Assembly (NCBI RefSeq): GCF_003385115.1 | Contig: NZ_QUNI01000005.1 | Location: forward strand, 66,446 to 130,445 | DNA from: Flavobacterium aquicola | GTDB taxonomy: Bacteria; Bacteroidota; Bacteroidia; Flavobacteriales; Flavobacteriaceae | Reading direction: 5' to 3' | DNA length: 64,000 bases | Shown here: piece by piece, positions 34,722-42,279 of the stretch | How positions within the stretch are numbered: position 1 is the stretch's first letter | How the letters are laid out: the number at the start of each line of letters is the position of its first letter | Translations under genes and position numbers: made by a program | The notes under the pieces: model-generated | Told to the model about the DNA's origin: nothing | What the model saw: only the letters and a program-made list of their open reading frames with translations | Database searches by the model: none

Positions 34722-34846
34722 AAAATGTTGTCCTTTAGCCCCGATAGAAGTGGAAATCCTTGTTTGCCGGGGTTCGGCAAACAAGATTGCAACGTAAAGC
34801 GGGACGAAACTCTCAGATAAAAGACAAATGTTCTGCTCCAAAAAAA
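34722..34846. repeat. Structured intergenic element (copy C)
   Basis: A central 11-bp hairpin, CTTGTTTGCCG/CGGCAAACAAG (34759-34769/34775-34785), lies between constant flanks. The left flank 34736-34759 begins TAGCCCCGATAG, and the right flank contains AGATTGCAACGTAAAGCGGG. The outer ends (around 34726 and 34832) are imperfect inverted copies. The reverse complement of the left flank matches the right flank of element D (57629-57652) at 21 of 24 positions. Confidence 0.8.
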
Positions 34847-34886
34847 CTTAGAAATTTAGAATTTCAGAAACTTAAAAACTAGAAAA
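34847..34886. repeat. Octamer tandem array, right flank of structured element C
   Basis: CTTAGAAA, TTTAGAAT, TTCAGAAA, CTTAAAAA, CTAGAAAA end one base before the ATPase start codon. Confidence 0.78.
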
Positions 34887-34887
34887 G

Positions 34888-35694
34888 ATGAGCTATTTAG
34901 AAATAAAAGATTTGGAAATTTCTTTTCCAACTCCAAAAGGAAAATACATTGCAGTAAGAGACATCAACCTTTCGATCAAAAAAGGTGAAATCATATCAAT
35001 CATCGGGCATTCGGGCTGTGGAAAATCGACCATTATGAACGCGATAGGAGGGATGCTGACTCCAACAGGAGGGTCTGTAGTTTTGGATAATAAAAACGTA
35101 AAAGGGCCAGGGCCGGATAGAGGAATCGTTTTCCAGAACTATTCGTTACTGCCATGGCTAACGGTGGAAAACAACATTTTCCAAGCTGTAGATTCGGTTA
35201 TGGATTGTTCTACAGCAGAGAAACACGAAATCGTGATCAAGAACCTGAAAATGGTGAATTTGTACCAGCATAAAGACAAACTGCCGGGACAGCTTTCGGG
35301 CGGGATGAAACAAAGGGTAGCGATTGCGAGAGCATTTGCTATCAATCCGGGAGTGTTATTGATGGACGAACCTTTTGGCGCATTAGATGCTTTGACCAAA
35401 GGCTCTATGCAGCTTGAAGTTTTGAAATTATGGAACCTGAACAACAGAGAAAAAACTATTGTAATGATTACGCACGATATTGAGGAAGCCTTGTTTTTAT
35501 CCGATAGAATTGTGGTTTTGCATAATGGTCCAGCCTCCACCATTCGCGAGATTGTACATGTAAATCTGCCAAGACCAAGAAATAAAATAGAAATCGTAAA
35601 AACTCCCGAATATATTGAACTGAGAGATCATTTATTACACCTCTTGACCGATCATTTTTCTATTGAGGATATGGGCGTTGCTTATAAAAGTTAG
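34888..35694 (+). CDS. NrtD/SsuB-type ABC transporter ATP-binding protein
   Basis: A 268-residue ATPase that energises the adjoining permease. The Walker A is IGHSGCGKST near residues 39-48, the signature LSGGMKQRVAIARA near 138, and the Walker B VLLMDEPFGALDALT followed by the H-loop ITHDIEEALFLSDRI. The family supplies nitrate, sulfonate or taurine importers; nitrate is favoured by the neighbouring NrtA/NrtB features. Confidence 0.93.
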   Translation: MSYLEIKDLEISFPTPKGKYIAVRDINLSIKKGEIISIIGHSGCGKSTIMNAIGGMLTPTGGSVVLDNKNVKGPGPDRGIVFQNYSLLPWLTVENNIFQAVDSVMDCSTAEKHEIVIKNLKMVNLYQHKDKLPGQLSGGMKQRVAIARAFAINPGVLLMDEPFGALDALTKGSMQLEVLKLWNLNNREKTIVMITHDIEEALFLSDRIVVLHNGPASTIREIVHVNLPRPRNKIEIVKTPEYIELRDHLLHLLTDHFSIEDMGVAYKS

Positions 35695-35753
35695 TTAATT
35701 TTGTTTGCCAAAAAATGGTCTTTTTAGTATTGAAAAGGCCTTTTTTAAAAAAT

Positions 35754-35798
35754 AAAAATTCCAAACTCCATTATAAAATATTGGAATTTGGAATTTTT
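35754..35798. terminator. Bidirectional terminator between the nrt-type operon and tatA
   Basis: AAAAATTCCAAACTCCA (35754-35770) pairs with TGGAATTTGGAATTTTT (35782-35798) with one mismatch, flanked by A/T runs. Confidence 0.75.
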
Positions 35799-35823
35799 AT
35801 ATTGAAAGAATTTCTAAGAAAAT

Positions 35824-35997
35824 TTATTCTTTAGTTTCTTCTTTTTTATCAGCTGGCTGATCGTCTTTGGCTGCGTTTTTAAATTCTTTAATACCGCTTC
35901 CTAATCCTTTCATTAATTCTGGAATTTTTTTACCTCCAAAAAGTAATAAAAGAACTCCAATAATCAAAAGTATTTCTGGTAAACCTAATCTTCCCAT
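35824..35997 (-). CDS. tatA: Twin-arginine translocase subunit TatA/TatE
   Basis: A 57-residue protein. The sequence [20 protein letters not shown] gives the short membrane helix with Glu8, followed by the Gly hinge and amphipathic helix [20 protein letters not shown] and a charged Lys/Glu tail. This is the textbook TatA layout. TatA oligomers form the protein-conducting part of the Tat system for folded proteins, such as the FAD enzyme at 22.6-24.2 kb. It stands alone, without tatC. Confidence 0.92.
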   Translation of the reverse strand: MGRLGLPEILLIIGVLLLLFGGKKIPELMKGLGSGIKEFKNAAKDDQPADKKEETKE

Positions 35998-36042
35998 GAT
36001 TGAATATTTAATGCCGGAGCAAATTTGTAATTATATAATGGA

Positions 36043-36050
36043 CAAAGGTA
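36043..36050 (-). promoter_or_regulatory. -7 box of tatA promoter
   Basis: TACCTTTG on the minus strand, 45 bases before the tatA ATG. Confidence 0.5.
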
Positions 36051-36161
36051 TATAGAATAAATTTATGAGCATTGTTTTTAAACTTTTTTTTGTTTGAGAT
36101 AGCGTTAAATATTTTATAAAATTAAGTAGTTTGTAATATAACTACCTGTATTACGCTAGTG

Positions 36162-36189
36162 TTGGCAACACTTTAAATCATTATATTTG
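36162..36189 (+). promoter_or_regulatory. Promoter of the M23-like gene (-33 TTG and -7 TATATTTG)
   Basis: TTG at 36162-36164 and TATATTTG at 36182-36189, 17 bases apart, is the most complete Bacteroidetes promoter seen in this window. Confidence 0.6.
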
Positions 36190-36206
36190 TGACTTAAATA
36201 TAAATC

Positions 36207-36719
36207 ATGCCTAAAAATCGGTTAAAAAGGAAAAAGTTTTGGGACAGATTATTAATCAAAAATCGATTAGTAATTTTGAACGAAAATACTTTTGAGGAAA
36301 TTTTTTCTTTTAAATTGAATATAATGAGCGTTTTTGTTACGCTTACTTTGGGTGCCATTTTTCTGATTTCTGCTACTACGATATTGATTGCTTTTACTCC
36401 GCTGCGGGAACTTATCCCAGGCTACTCATCTTCGGAACTGAAAAAAAATGCGACAGTTCTTGCTTTAAAATCGGATTCGCTTTCGAAAGCGTTAAAGAAA
36501 AACGAAATCTATATCAAATCAATTCAAAAAGTACTCAATGGTGAATTAGAATATGCCAAATTCAGCAAAGATTCTATACTTTCATCTGCTGATGAGGTAA
36601 AGGAAGCAGTAGATTTGTCTCCTTCTGAAACCGAAATTGAATTGAGAAAAAGAGTGAAGGAGGAAGAGAATATCTCCACAGCCACACCAAACGGAAAGAG
36701 CCAAAAAACTAAAAAATAA
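36207..36719 (+). CDS. M23-peptidase-like membrane protein lacking the catalytic domain
   Basis: A 170-residue protein. A basic N-terminus with RLVILNENTFEEIFSFKLN is followed by one membrane helix (about 44-66), then LIAFTPLRELIPGY and a coiled coil with LKSDSLSKALKKNEIYIKSI. This is the characteristic N-terminal half of Bacteroidetes M23/LytM peptidases. The C-terminal peptidase domain with its HxGxD and HxH zinc ligands is absent, replaced by a short Lys/Glu tail. It has its own promoter and no frameshift, so it may be a natural short form. It precedes the GH3 gene by 54 bases. Confidence 0.75.
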   Translation: MPKNRLKRKKFWDRLLIKNRLVILNENTFEEIFSFKLNIMSVFVTLTLGAIFLISATTILIAFTPLRELIPGYSSSELKKNATVLALKSDSLSKALKKNEIYIKSIQKVLNGELEYAKFSKDSILSSADEVKEAVDLSPSETEIELRKRVKEEENISTATPNGKSQKTKK

Positions 36720-36773
36720 TCCGGATGTTCCGTATTATAAACAATAGTACAACTTTATAATAAATTCCAAAGA

Positions 36774-38261
36774 ATGTCACTAAAATCACTTGCGGCAAAA
36801 ATATTTGCCCAAAGAATATATAAAAAAACACAAACCTGGGCCAATTCACCTGTTGAAACCCAAAAAGCTGTTTTCCAAAATTTAATACAAGATGCTAAAC
36901 AAACTCAATTTGGGAAAGACCATTCTTTTGCCCAAATAACGACATTCGAAGATTTTGCTAATCGGGTTCCTATTAGAGATTATGAAGCTTTGAAGCCTTA
37001 TGTAGACAGAGTTGTAAAAGGTGAGGAAAACATTCTATGGAAAGGAAAACCGCTTTATTTTGCCAAAACTTCTGGGACAACATCTGGTGCAAAATACATT
37101 CCGCTGACCAAGGAATCAATGCCGTATCATATCGAAGCAGCGCGAAATGCGATTTTGCATTATATACAAGAAACCCAGAATGCCAGTTTTGTAAACGGTA
37201 AAATGATTTTCCTGCAGGGAAGCCCTATATTGGAAGAAAAATACGGAATAAAACTAGGAAGATTGTCTGGAATTGTGGCGCATTTTGTTCCAAAATACCT
37301 GCAGAAAAACCGACTGCCGTCTTGGGAAACCAATTGTATTGAAGACTGGGAAACCAAGGTAAATGCAATCGTCGGAGAAACGATCAATGAGGACATGACC
37401 GTGATTTCGGGAATTCCGTCATGGGTGCAGATGTATTTTGAAAAACTGCAGCAAAGAGCAGGAAAGCCAGTTGGAGATATCTTTAAGAATTTCAATCTAT
37501 TTATTTACGGAGGCGTTAACTACGAACCTTATAGAGCTAAATTCGAAAATTTAATAGGCAGAAAAGTAGACAGCATAGAATTATTTCCCGCTTCGGAAGG
37601 TTTTTTTGCTTATCAGGATTCTCAAAAAGAAAAAGGAATGTTGCTGCTATTGAATTCAGGGATTTTTTATGAGTTTATAAAAGCGGATGAATTTTATTCT
37701 GAAAAACCAAAAAGGCTTACGATTGGCGAAGTAGAGTTGGGCGTAAACTATGTTCTGATTATTTCTACTAACGCCGGACTTTGGGGCTACAACATTGGTG
37801 ATACAGTTCAGTTTACCTCTTTGAAACCGTACCGCGTCATCGTTTCGGGACGAATTAAGCATTATATTTCTGCTTTTGGAGAACATGTAATTGGGAAAGA
37901 AGTGGAACACGCTCTGCAGGAAGCGATGGAAGGAACAAACGTAAGAGTCAATGAATTTACCGTTGCACCACAAATCACGCCGGCTGAAGGATTACCGTAT
38001 CACGAATGGTTTATCGAATTTGAAAACGAACCAGCCGATTTTAACTCTTTTGCGGAAGCGCTGGACAATGCCATGCGAAAGCAAAACATTTATTATGACG
38101 ATTTGATTGTGGGTCATGTTTTGAAAAAATTGGTTATCAGCAAAGTTGCTAAAAATGGTTTTCAAGACTACATGAAATCGATTGGGAAATTGGGCGGGCA
38201 GAATAAAATTCCGAGATTATCGAATGATAGGAAAATTGTGGATATGTTGACAAAATTTTAG
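36774..38261 (+). CDS. GH3-type (auxin-responsive-promoter family) acyl-adenylating enzyme
   Basis: A 495-residue member of the ANL superfamily. The ATP-binding loop is AKTSGTTSGAKYIPLT near 98-113, a second motif is FPASEGFFAYQD near 270, and GYNIGDTVQFTSLKPYRVIVSGRIKHYISAFGEHV lies near 343-380. In plants GH3 enzymes join amino acids to acyl adenylates; the bacterial substrate is unknown. Conserved next to the M23-like gene in related genomes as far as I recall. Confidence 0.88.
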   Translation: MSLKSLAAKIFAQRIYKKTQTWANSPVETQKAVFQNLIQDAKQTQFGKDHSFAQITTFEDFANRVPIRDYEALKPYVDRVVKGEENILWKGKPLYFAKTSGTTSGAKYIPLTKESMPYHIEAARNAILHYIQETQNASFVNGKMIFLQGSPILEEKYGIKLGRLSGIVAHFVPKYLQKNRLPSWETNCIEDWETKVNAIVGETINEDMTVISGIPSWVQMYFEKLQQRAGKPVGDIFKNFNLFIYGGVNYEPYRAKFENLIGRKVDSIELFPASEGFFAYQDSQKEKGMLLLLNSGIFYEFIKADEFYSEKPKRLTIGEVELGVNYVLIISTNAGLWGYNIGDTVQFTSLKPYRVIVSGRIKHYISAFGEHVIGKEVEHALQEAMEGTNVRVNEFTVAPQITPAEGLPYHEWFIEFENEPADFNSFAEALDNAMRKQNIYYDDLIVGHVLKKLVISKVAKNGFQDYMKSIGKLGGQNKIPRLSNDRKIVDMLTKF

Positions 38262-38292
38262 TATTCGATGAAGTAGATTAAATTATAAATTG

Positions 38293-38880
38293 ATGAGTCA
38301 GGTAAAGTTTCAAAACAAATATCGCATTTCTTCAGCAAGAGCACAATGGTGGGATTATGGCTGGAACGGCGCCTATTTCATAACCATTTGTACCCAAGAT
38401 CGAGAACATTATTTTGGAGAAATTCAAAATGATAAAATGGTTTTGTCTCAGGTTGGTGTTATTGCCGATATATTGTGGCATCAGATACCGGCACATCATA
38501 AAAATATTGAATTGGGCGATTTTGTAGTTATGCCAAATCATATTCACGGAATTTTGATTATTGACAAACGGGATAATGTCATAGACGACGTAGAGACAGG
38601 GCATGCCCTGTCTTTACCATCCCAGCCCGAGGTGGGTTCGCATCGTTTTCAAAACATTGGCAAAAATACCATTTCGTCTATTATTGGATCCTATAAATCA
38701 GCGGTAACCAAACATGCTAACAGATTAGGATATCCACACCAATGGCAAAAATTATTTTATGACATTATCATTCGAGACAATAACGCATATCAGCAAATTT
38801 CTGATTATATTGTTTCAAACCCAGAAAATTGGGGAAAGGACAAATTTAAAACCGATGATAAATCAAAATTAAAAATATAA
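38293..38880 (+). CDS. REP-associated tyrosine transposase (RAYT, IS200-like)
   Basis: A 195-residue Y1-type HUH transposase. The HUH motif lies in VMPNHIHGILII near residue 80. The probable nucleophile Tyr is in NAYQQISDYIVSNPENW near 160-176. The N-terminal QWWDYGWNGAYFITICTQDREHYFG is typical of RAYTs. RAYTs mobilise short palindromic REP elements; four structured repeats occur in this window. Residues around VETGHALSL are encoded by a 28-bp near-perfect palindrome. The start is the ATG at 38293 (a TTG precedes it). Confidence 0.9.
   Translation: MSQVKFQNKYRISSARAQWWDYGWNGAYFITICTQDREHYFGEIQNDKMVLSQVGVIADILWHQIPAHHKNIELGDFVVMPNHIHGILIIDKRDNVIDDVETGHALSLPSQPEVGSHRFQNIGKNTISSIIGSYKSAVTKHANRLGYPHQWQKLFYDIIIRDNNAYQQISDYIVSNPENWGKDKFKTDDKSKLKI
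38590..38617. repeat. 28-bp palindrome embedded in the RAYT gene
   Basis: The 14-base halves GTAGAGACAGGGCA (38590-38603) and TGCCCTGTCTTTAC (38604-38617) are inverted copies with one mismatch, in frame inside the transposase gene. Confidence 0.85.
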
Positions 38881-38986
38881 TTTTTCGTCGATTATATTGT
38901 AGTCAAAATGATATCCCAAAACTTCAAAAGATGTCCTCCAAAAGAAATAAATCTTCCAATATTTATAGTTAAAAAAGCAAAATCCT

Positions 38987-38994
38987 TACATTTG
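38987..38994 (+). promoter_or_regulatory. -7 box of the DUF6909-like gene
   Basis: TACATTTG, 20 bases before the ATG. Confidence 0.5.
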
Positions 38995-39014
38995 ATTATA
39001 TTAAAGAGAACAGC

Positions 39015-40694
39015 ATGAAAGACGCAAAAAATATATCCAGATCCAGAGCGCATGAATCATCGGCGGCAATTGAAAAAATGTACATTACGATGCGTCATCT
39101 TTTTAATAGAGGTTTTTACAAACCGATGGGCGTTTCAGGCGACACATTAAGAGAAGCTTTGTTAGCTTTAAGACCCGAAATATATGGGAATATTGCCGAA
39201 GAGAAAGTAGAACTAAATGGTTTGTTATATGTTATAGAACGTCTTCCAATAGGGATTGAAGAGTGCCGTTTTATTAATCTGACGTCGGATGAAGGTTATT
39301 CTAAATCTCATTTCAAAGCTATTGTGCCTCCAAAAAGACGCCGTAACTGTTATCGTATAGACGAAGAGCAGATGAATGTTGAAATTACCAGAGGGCGATC
39401 AGATATTTATGATATTCTGACGCACTTAACATTCATTTTTATTGAATCGCACAAAATCAAAAATAGAGTGTTACAGGATGAGGTTGGTGAAGTTTCCCGT
39501 GATTGGATTAAGCTGGAAATAGCAGTTTCTCAAACCAAAAAATTGACTTTGGTAGAAAAGGAAAAAGCGATTTCTCATGCAGCCAACATTCTTGGGCGAA
39601 CATTTGAGGAAGTTTTGAATATCTATGATGATTTTGGAACAGATACAGCTCCAGACCGATTCCTGCATGTAATTTATTGGCTTGGAAAATTAGCAATCGA
39701 AGAAGTTAATGATAACCAGAAAAGAACGATTACTTTTAGTCCGGTTTTGAGAGAGCGTTTGGGACACCACATTCATGGAGAAATTTGGGCAAATAATATC
39801 AAGGAAGTACTGAAAGATAATCAATTGTTGGACAGGCCTATTCATGTGATTAGTGCCAATATGCATTCGGTGATGAACTCTATTTTTGCCACACCTCATT
39901 TAAAATCGAAATTCAAAGACAAATCGGATTTCTTTATTTATGAAGAGCTGAGCAAGTCGGGTGCTAATGAAGTCCGCAGTCAGGTGGAAGCTCTTGCATT
40001 GAAACAAGGAATGATTTTTCTTCCGGATACGTCGGGAACTAACATAGACGTGCAGATTTTTGATACGGCCAAAATAGATTGGCCAAAAACAGCTTTTCCT
40101 AAGGCAGATTTACCAGAGAAAAAACCTGTGATTATAGTTATGGATTATGCTTTTGGAGAGCAGGCTTATGAAACAATCGATGAGCTGTTAAGACCTTATA
40201 AAAAAGATACGCTGCTTAGGGTAGAATCGGTTTCGATTATGGGTAAAGCAGGAATTCTGGAAGGCGGAAAGGGAGATATCATGATTCCGAATGCTCATAT
40301 CAACGAAGGAACGGCTGATAATTATTTCTTCGAAAATGAATTAACTCCCGAAATGTTTGAAGGTAATGACATCGCAATTTATGCAGGACCGATGGTTACT
40401 GTCCTTGGAACCTCATTGCAGAACAAAGATTTATTAAAGTTCTTTTATGAATCGACTTGGGGAGTTATCGGGCTTGAAATGGAAGGGTCTTATTATCAAA
40501 AAGCCATTCAGGCAGCATCTAAAATCAGAAAAAGTGTTCCGCATGATATCAAAGTCAGGTATGCGTATTATGCATCGGATAATCCATTGGAAACAGGAAG
40601 TACCTTGGCTTCGGGAGGACTAGGAACAACTGGTGTAAAACCGACTTATCTGATTACAATAAAGATATTAGAACAAATTTTTAATATAAAATAG
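39015..40694 (+). CDS. DUF6909-like protein with phosphorylase-like C-terminus
   Basis: A 559-residue soluble protein without signal or membrane segments. I recall the family only as DUF6909 of Bacteroidetes. The C-terminal 180 residues contain GKAGILEGGKGDIMIPNAH, AIYAGPMVTVLGTSLQ and WGVIGLEMEGSYYQKAI. This order resembles nucleoside phosphorylase/MTAN enzymes, where a GxExE or DMEG motif binds the ribose. A nucleoside-processing role is therefore possible but unproven. Only 8 bases separate it from the Wzz-like gene. Confidence 0.72.
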   Translation: MKDAKNISRSRAHESSAAIEKMYITMRHLFNRGFYKPMGVSGDTLREALLALRPEIYGNIAEEKVELNGLLYVIERLPIGIEECRFINLTSDEGYSKSHFKAIVPPKRRRNCYRIDEEQMNVEITRGRSDIYDILTHLTFIFIESHKIKNRVLQDEVGEVSRDWIKLEIAVSQTKKLTLVEKEKAISHAANILGRTFEEVLNIYDDFGTDTAPDRFLHVIYWLGKLAIEEVNDNQKRTITFSPVLRERLGHHIHGEIWANNIKEVLKDNQLLDRPIHVISANMHSVMNSIFATPHLKSKFKDKSDFFIYEELSKSGANEVRSQVEALALKQGMIFLPDTSGTNIDVQIFDTAKIDWPKTAFPKADLPEKKPVIIVMDYAFGEQAYETIDELLRPYKKDTLLRVESVSIMGKAGILEGGKGDIMIPNAHINEGTADNYFFENELTPEMFEGNDIAIYAGPMVTVLGTSLQNKDLLKFFYESTWGVIGLEMEGSYYQKAIQAASKIRKSVPHDIKVRYAYYASDNPLETGSTLASGGLGTTGVKPTYLITIKILEQIFNIK

Positions 40695-40702
40695 TTTAAA
40701 AA

Positions 40703-41695
40703 ATGAGTACAAAAGTACCACAGAACAATGATGATCAGGAAATTGATTTAGTTCAGATTTCAAAAAAAATAGGCAATTTTTTTGATGGGATAAACAGGTC
40801 TATTTTTAGAGGGATTCAATTTTTTGTTCGTAATTGGGTAATTGTTTTACTGTTGTTTATAGTTGGATTTGGCGTGGGTTTGTTTTTGGACAAAACACAA
40901 AAACAATTTGATAATAAAATAATAGTAGAGCCAAATTTTGGAAGTGTTGATTATTTATATTCCAAAATAGATTTGATTCAGTCAAAAATTCAGACAAACG
41001 ATACTGAATTTTTTAAAGCTATTGGAATATCTAATGTTCCAAAAATTTCAAAAATTTCAATTGAACCTATAGTTGACGTCTTTAAATTTGTTAATAATAA
41101 TGAACAAAATTTAGAAGTATTAAAATTAATGACTGCCAATGGCGATTTAAAATCTATTATTAACGAAACTACAACTGTAAAAAATTATCCATTTTATATT
41201 ATTAGTTTTTCGACAGATGGCTTATTAAGAGATCAAAGCACTGCTACAGCATTATTGAATTATATCAATACCAGTAAATATTATTCTGAAGTCCAAAAAA
41301 TAAGACTTAATAATATTCAGCAAAGAATTAAAGAGAATGATGAAGTAGTAGCTCAAATTGATGGAATATTGAACAAGTTTTCTAGTTCAGAATCTACTGG
41401 TAATCAAAAGAATGACAAATTAGTATATTATAATGAAAATACGCAGCTGAATGATATTATCAAAACCAAAGATGGCTTACTAAGAGAAAATGCAGGTCTT
41501 AAATTAGAATTAGTGAATTCTGATAAAATTGTAAAAGAGAGTTCCATTGCGACTAATATAGTGAAGACAGAATCTTTAAAAGGAAAACTGAAATTTGTTT
41601 TGCCTTTCTTATTAATACTGATTTATCTTTTTACGCTTCGTTTTATGAGCTTTTATAAAAGACATTCTGCTTTTGATAAAATTAATAAATCCTAA
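40703..41695 (+). CDS. Wzz-like polysaccharide chain-length determinant
   Basis: A 330-residue protein with the Wzz topology. A cytoplasmic N-terminus is followed by helix 1 (about 46-64, VIVLLLFIVGFGVGLFL), then a long periplasmic domain with a coiled coil (ENDEVVAQIDGILNK), and helix 2 near 298-316 close to the C-terminus. It would set the length of the polymer made by the Wzy protein downstream. First gene of the exopolysaccharide locus. Confidence 0.78.
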   Translation: MSTKVPQNNDDQEIDLVQISKKIGNFFDGINRSIFRGIQFFVRNWVIVLLLFIVGFGVGLFLDKTQKQFDNKIIVEPNFGSVDYLYSKIDLIQSKIQTNDTEFFKAIGISNVPKISKISIEPIVDVFKFVNNNEQNLEVLKLMTANGDLKSIINETTTVKNYPFYIISFSTDGLLRDQSTATALLNYINTSKYYSEVQKIRLNNIQQRIKENDEVVAQIDGILNKFSSSESTGNQKNDKLVYYNENTQLNDIIKTKDGLLRENAGLKLELVNSDKIVKESSIATNIVKTESLKGKLKFVLPFLLILIYLFTLRFMSFYKRHSAFDKINKS

Positions 41696-41707
41696 ATATT
41701 ATCATAA

Positions 41708-42235
41708 ATGAATTCAAAATCACTTTATATTTATTTATTTTTATTTTTCACGCTGGTTTCCTGTAATCAGAAAAGTGAAAATGATATAGAATCAAAAGAT
41801 AATTTTTCAGTTGTTATCGAAGGAATCTTTGGAAAAAACGATAAACTTCAAATTTATTTTCTCACAGAAGATAAAGACTGGAACGATGAAAACTCAGTAA
41901 TTGTTCCGGTTTATGCATCATCTGAGATGCAAAAATTTGAAGTACAGCTTCCTGACAAAATTACTCCAATTAATATTAGAGTTGATGTAGGGGAAAACAA
42001 AACTCAATCAAATATAACCATAAAAAACATTTCGATTCTTTATAAAACCAAAATTATAAACGGGGACAATAATAATTTTACTGAGTTCTTTTATCCTAAT
42101 GAATTTATTGCATGGGATCCTGATTATTTTGGATATAAGCTTAATAAAAAAGATAATTCCTATGATCCTTTTTTTATGGGTAATGATCTATTAATTGGAG
42201 AATTAGAACAAATAAAAGAACAGCCAAATGAATAA
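41708..42235 (+). CDS. Putative lipoprotein of the polysaccharide locus
   Basis: A 175-residue protein with a signal peptide and lipobox LVSC (Cys20). The mature part has beta-rich segments such as DNFSVVIEGIFGKNDKLQIYF and an acidic composition. No family is recognised. It lies 12 bases after the Wzz-like gene and 44 before the polymerase gene, so an envelope role in glycan export is likely from context only. Confidence 0.65.
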   Translation: MNSKSLYIYLFLFFTLVSCNQKSENDIESKDNFSVVIEGIFGKNDKLQIYFLTEDKDWNDENSVIVPVYASSEMQKFEVQLPDKITPINIRVDVGENKTQSNITIKNISILYKTKIINGDNNNFTEFFYPNEFIAWDPDYFGYKLNKKDNSYDPFFMGNDLLIGELEQIKEQPNE

Positions 42236-42279
42236 ACACCTGAGTTTTTCAATTCTAATTTGTAGAGAAAGAAATTAAA

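Noticed and set aside
35139..35543. 134-codon minus-strand open frame
   Set aside because: Antisense to the conserved ATPase motifs of the transporter ATP-binding gene; no promoter or homologous features.
32271..35694. Sulfonate/taurine (ssu/tau) transporter
   Set aside because: The binding protein and permease contain NrtA/NrtB-specific stretches (GEPWGGVAVKQG, GPNDKGIGLQL), and no desulfonation gene is nearby.
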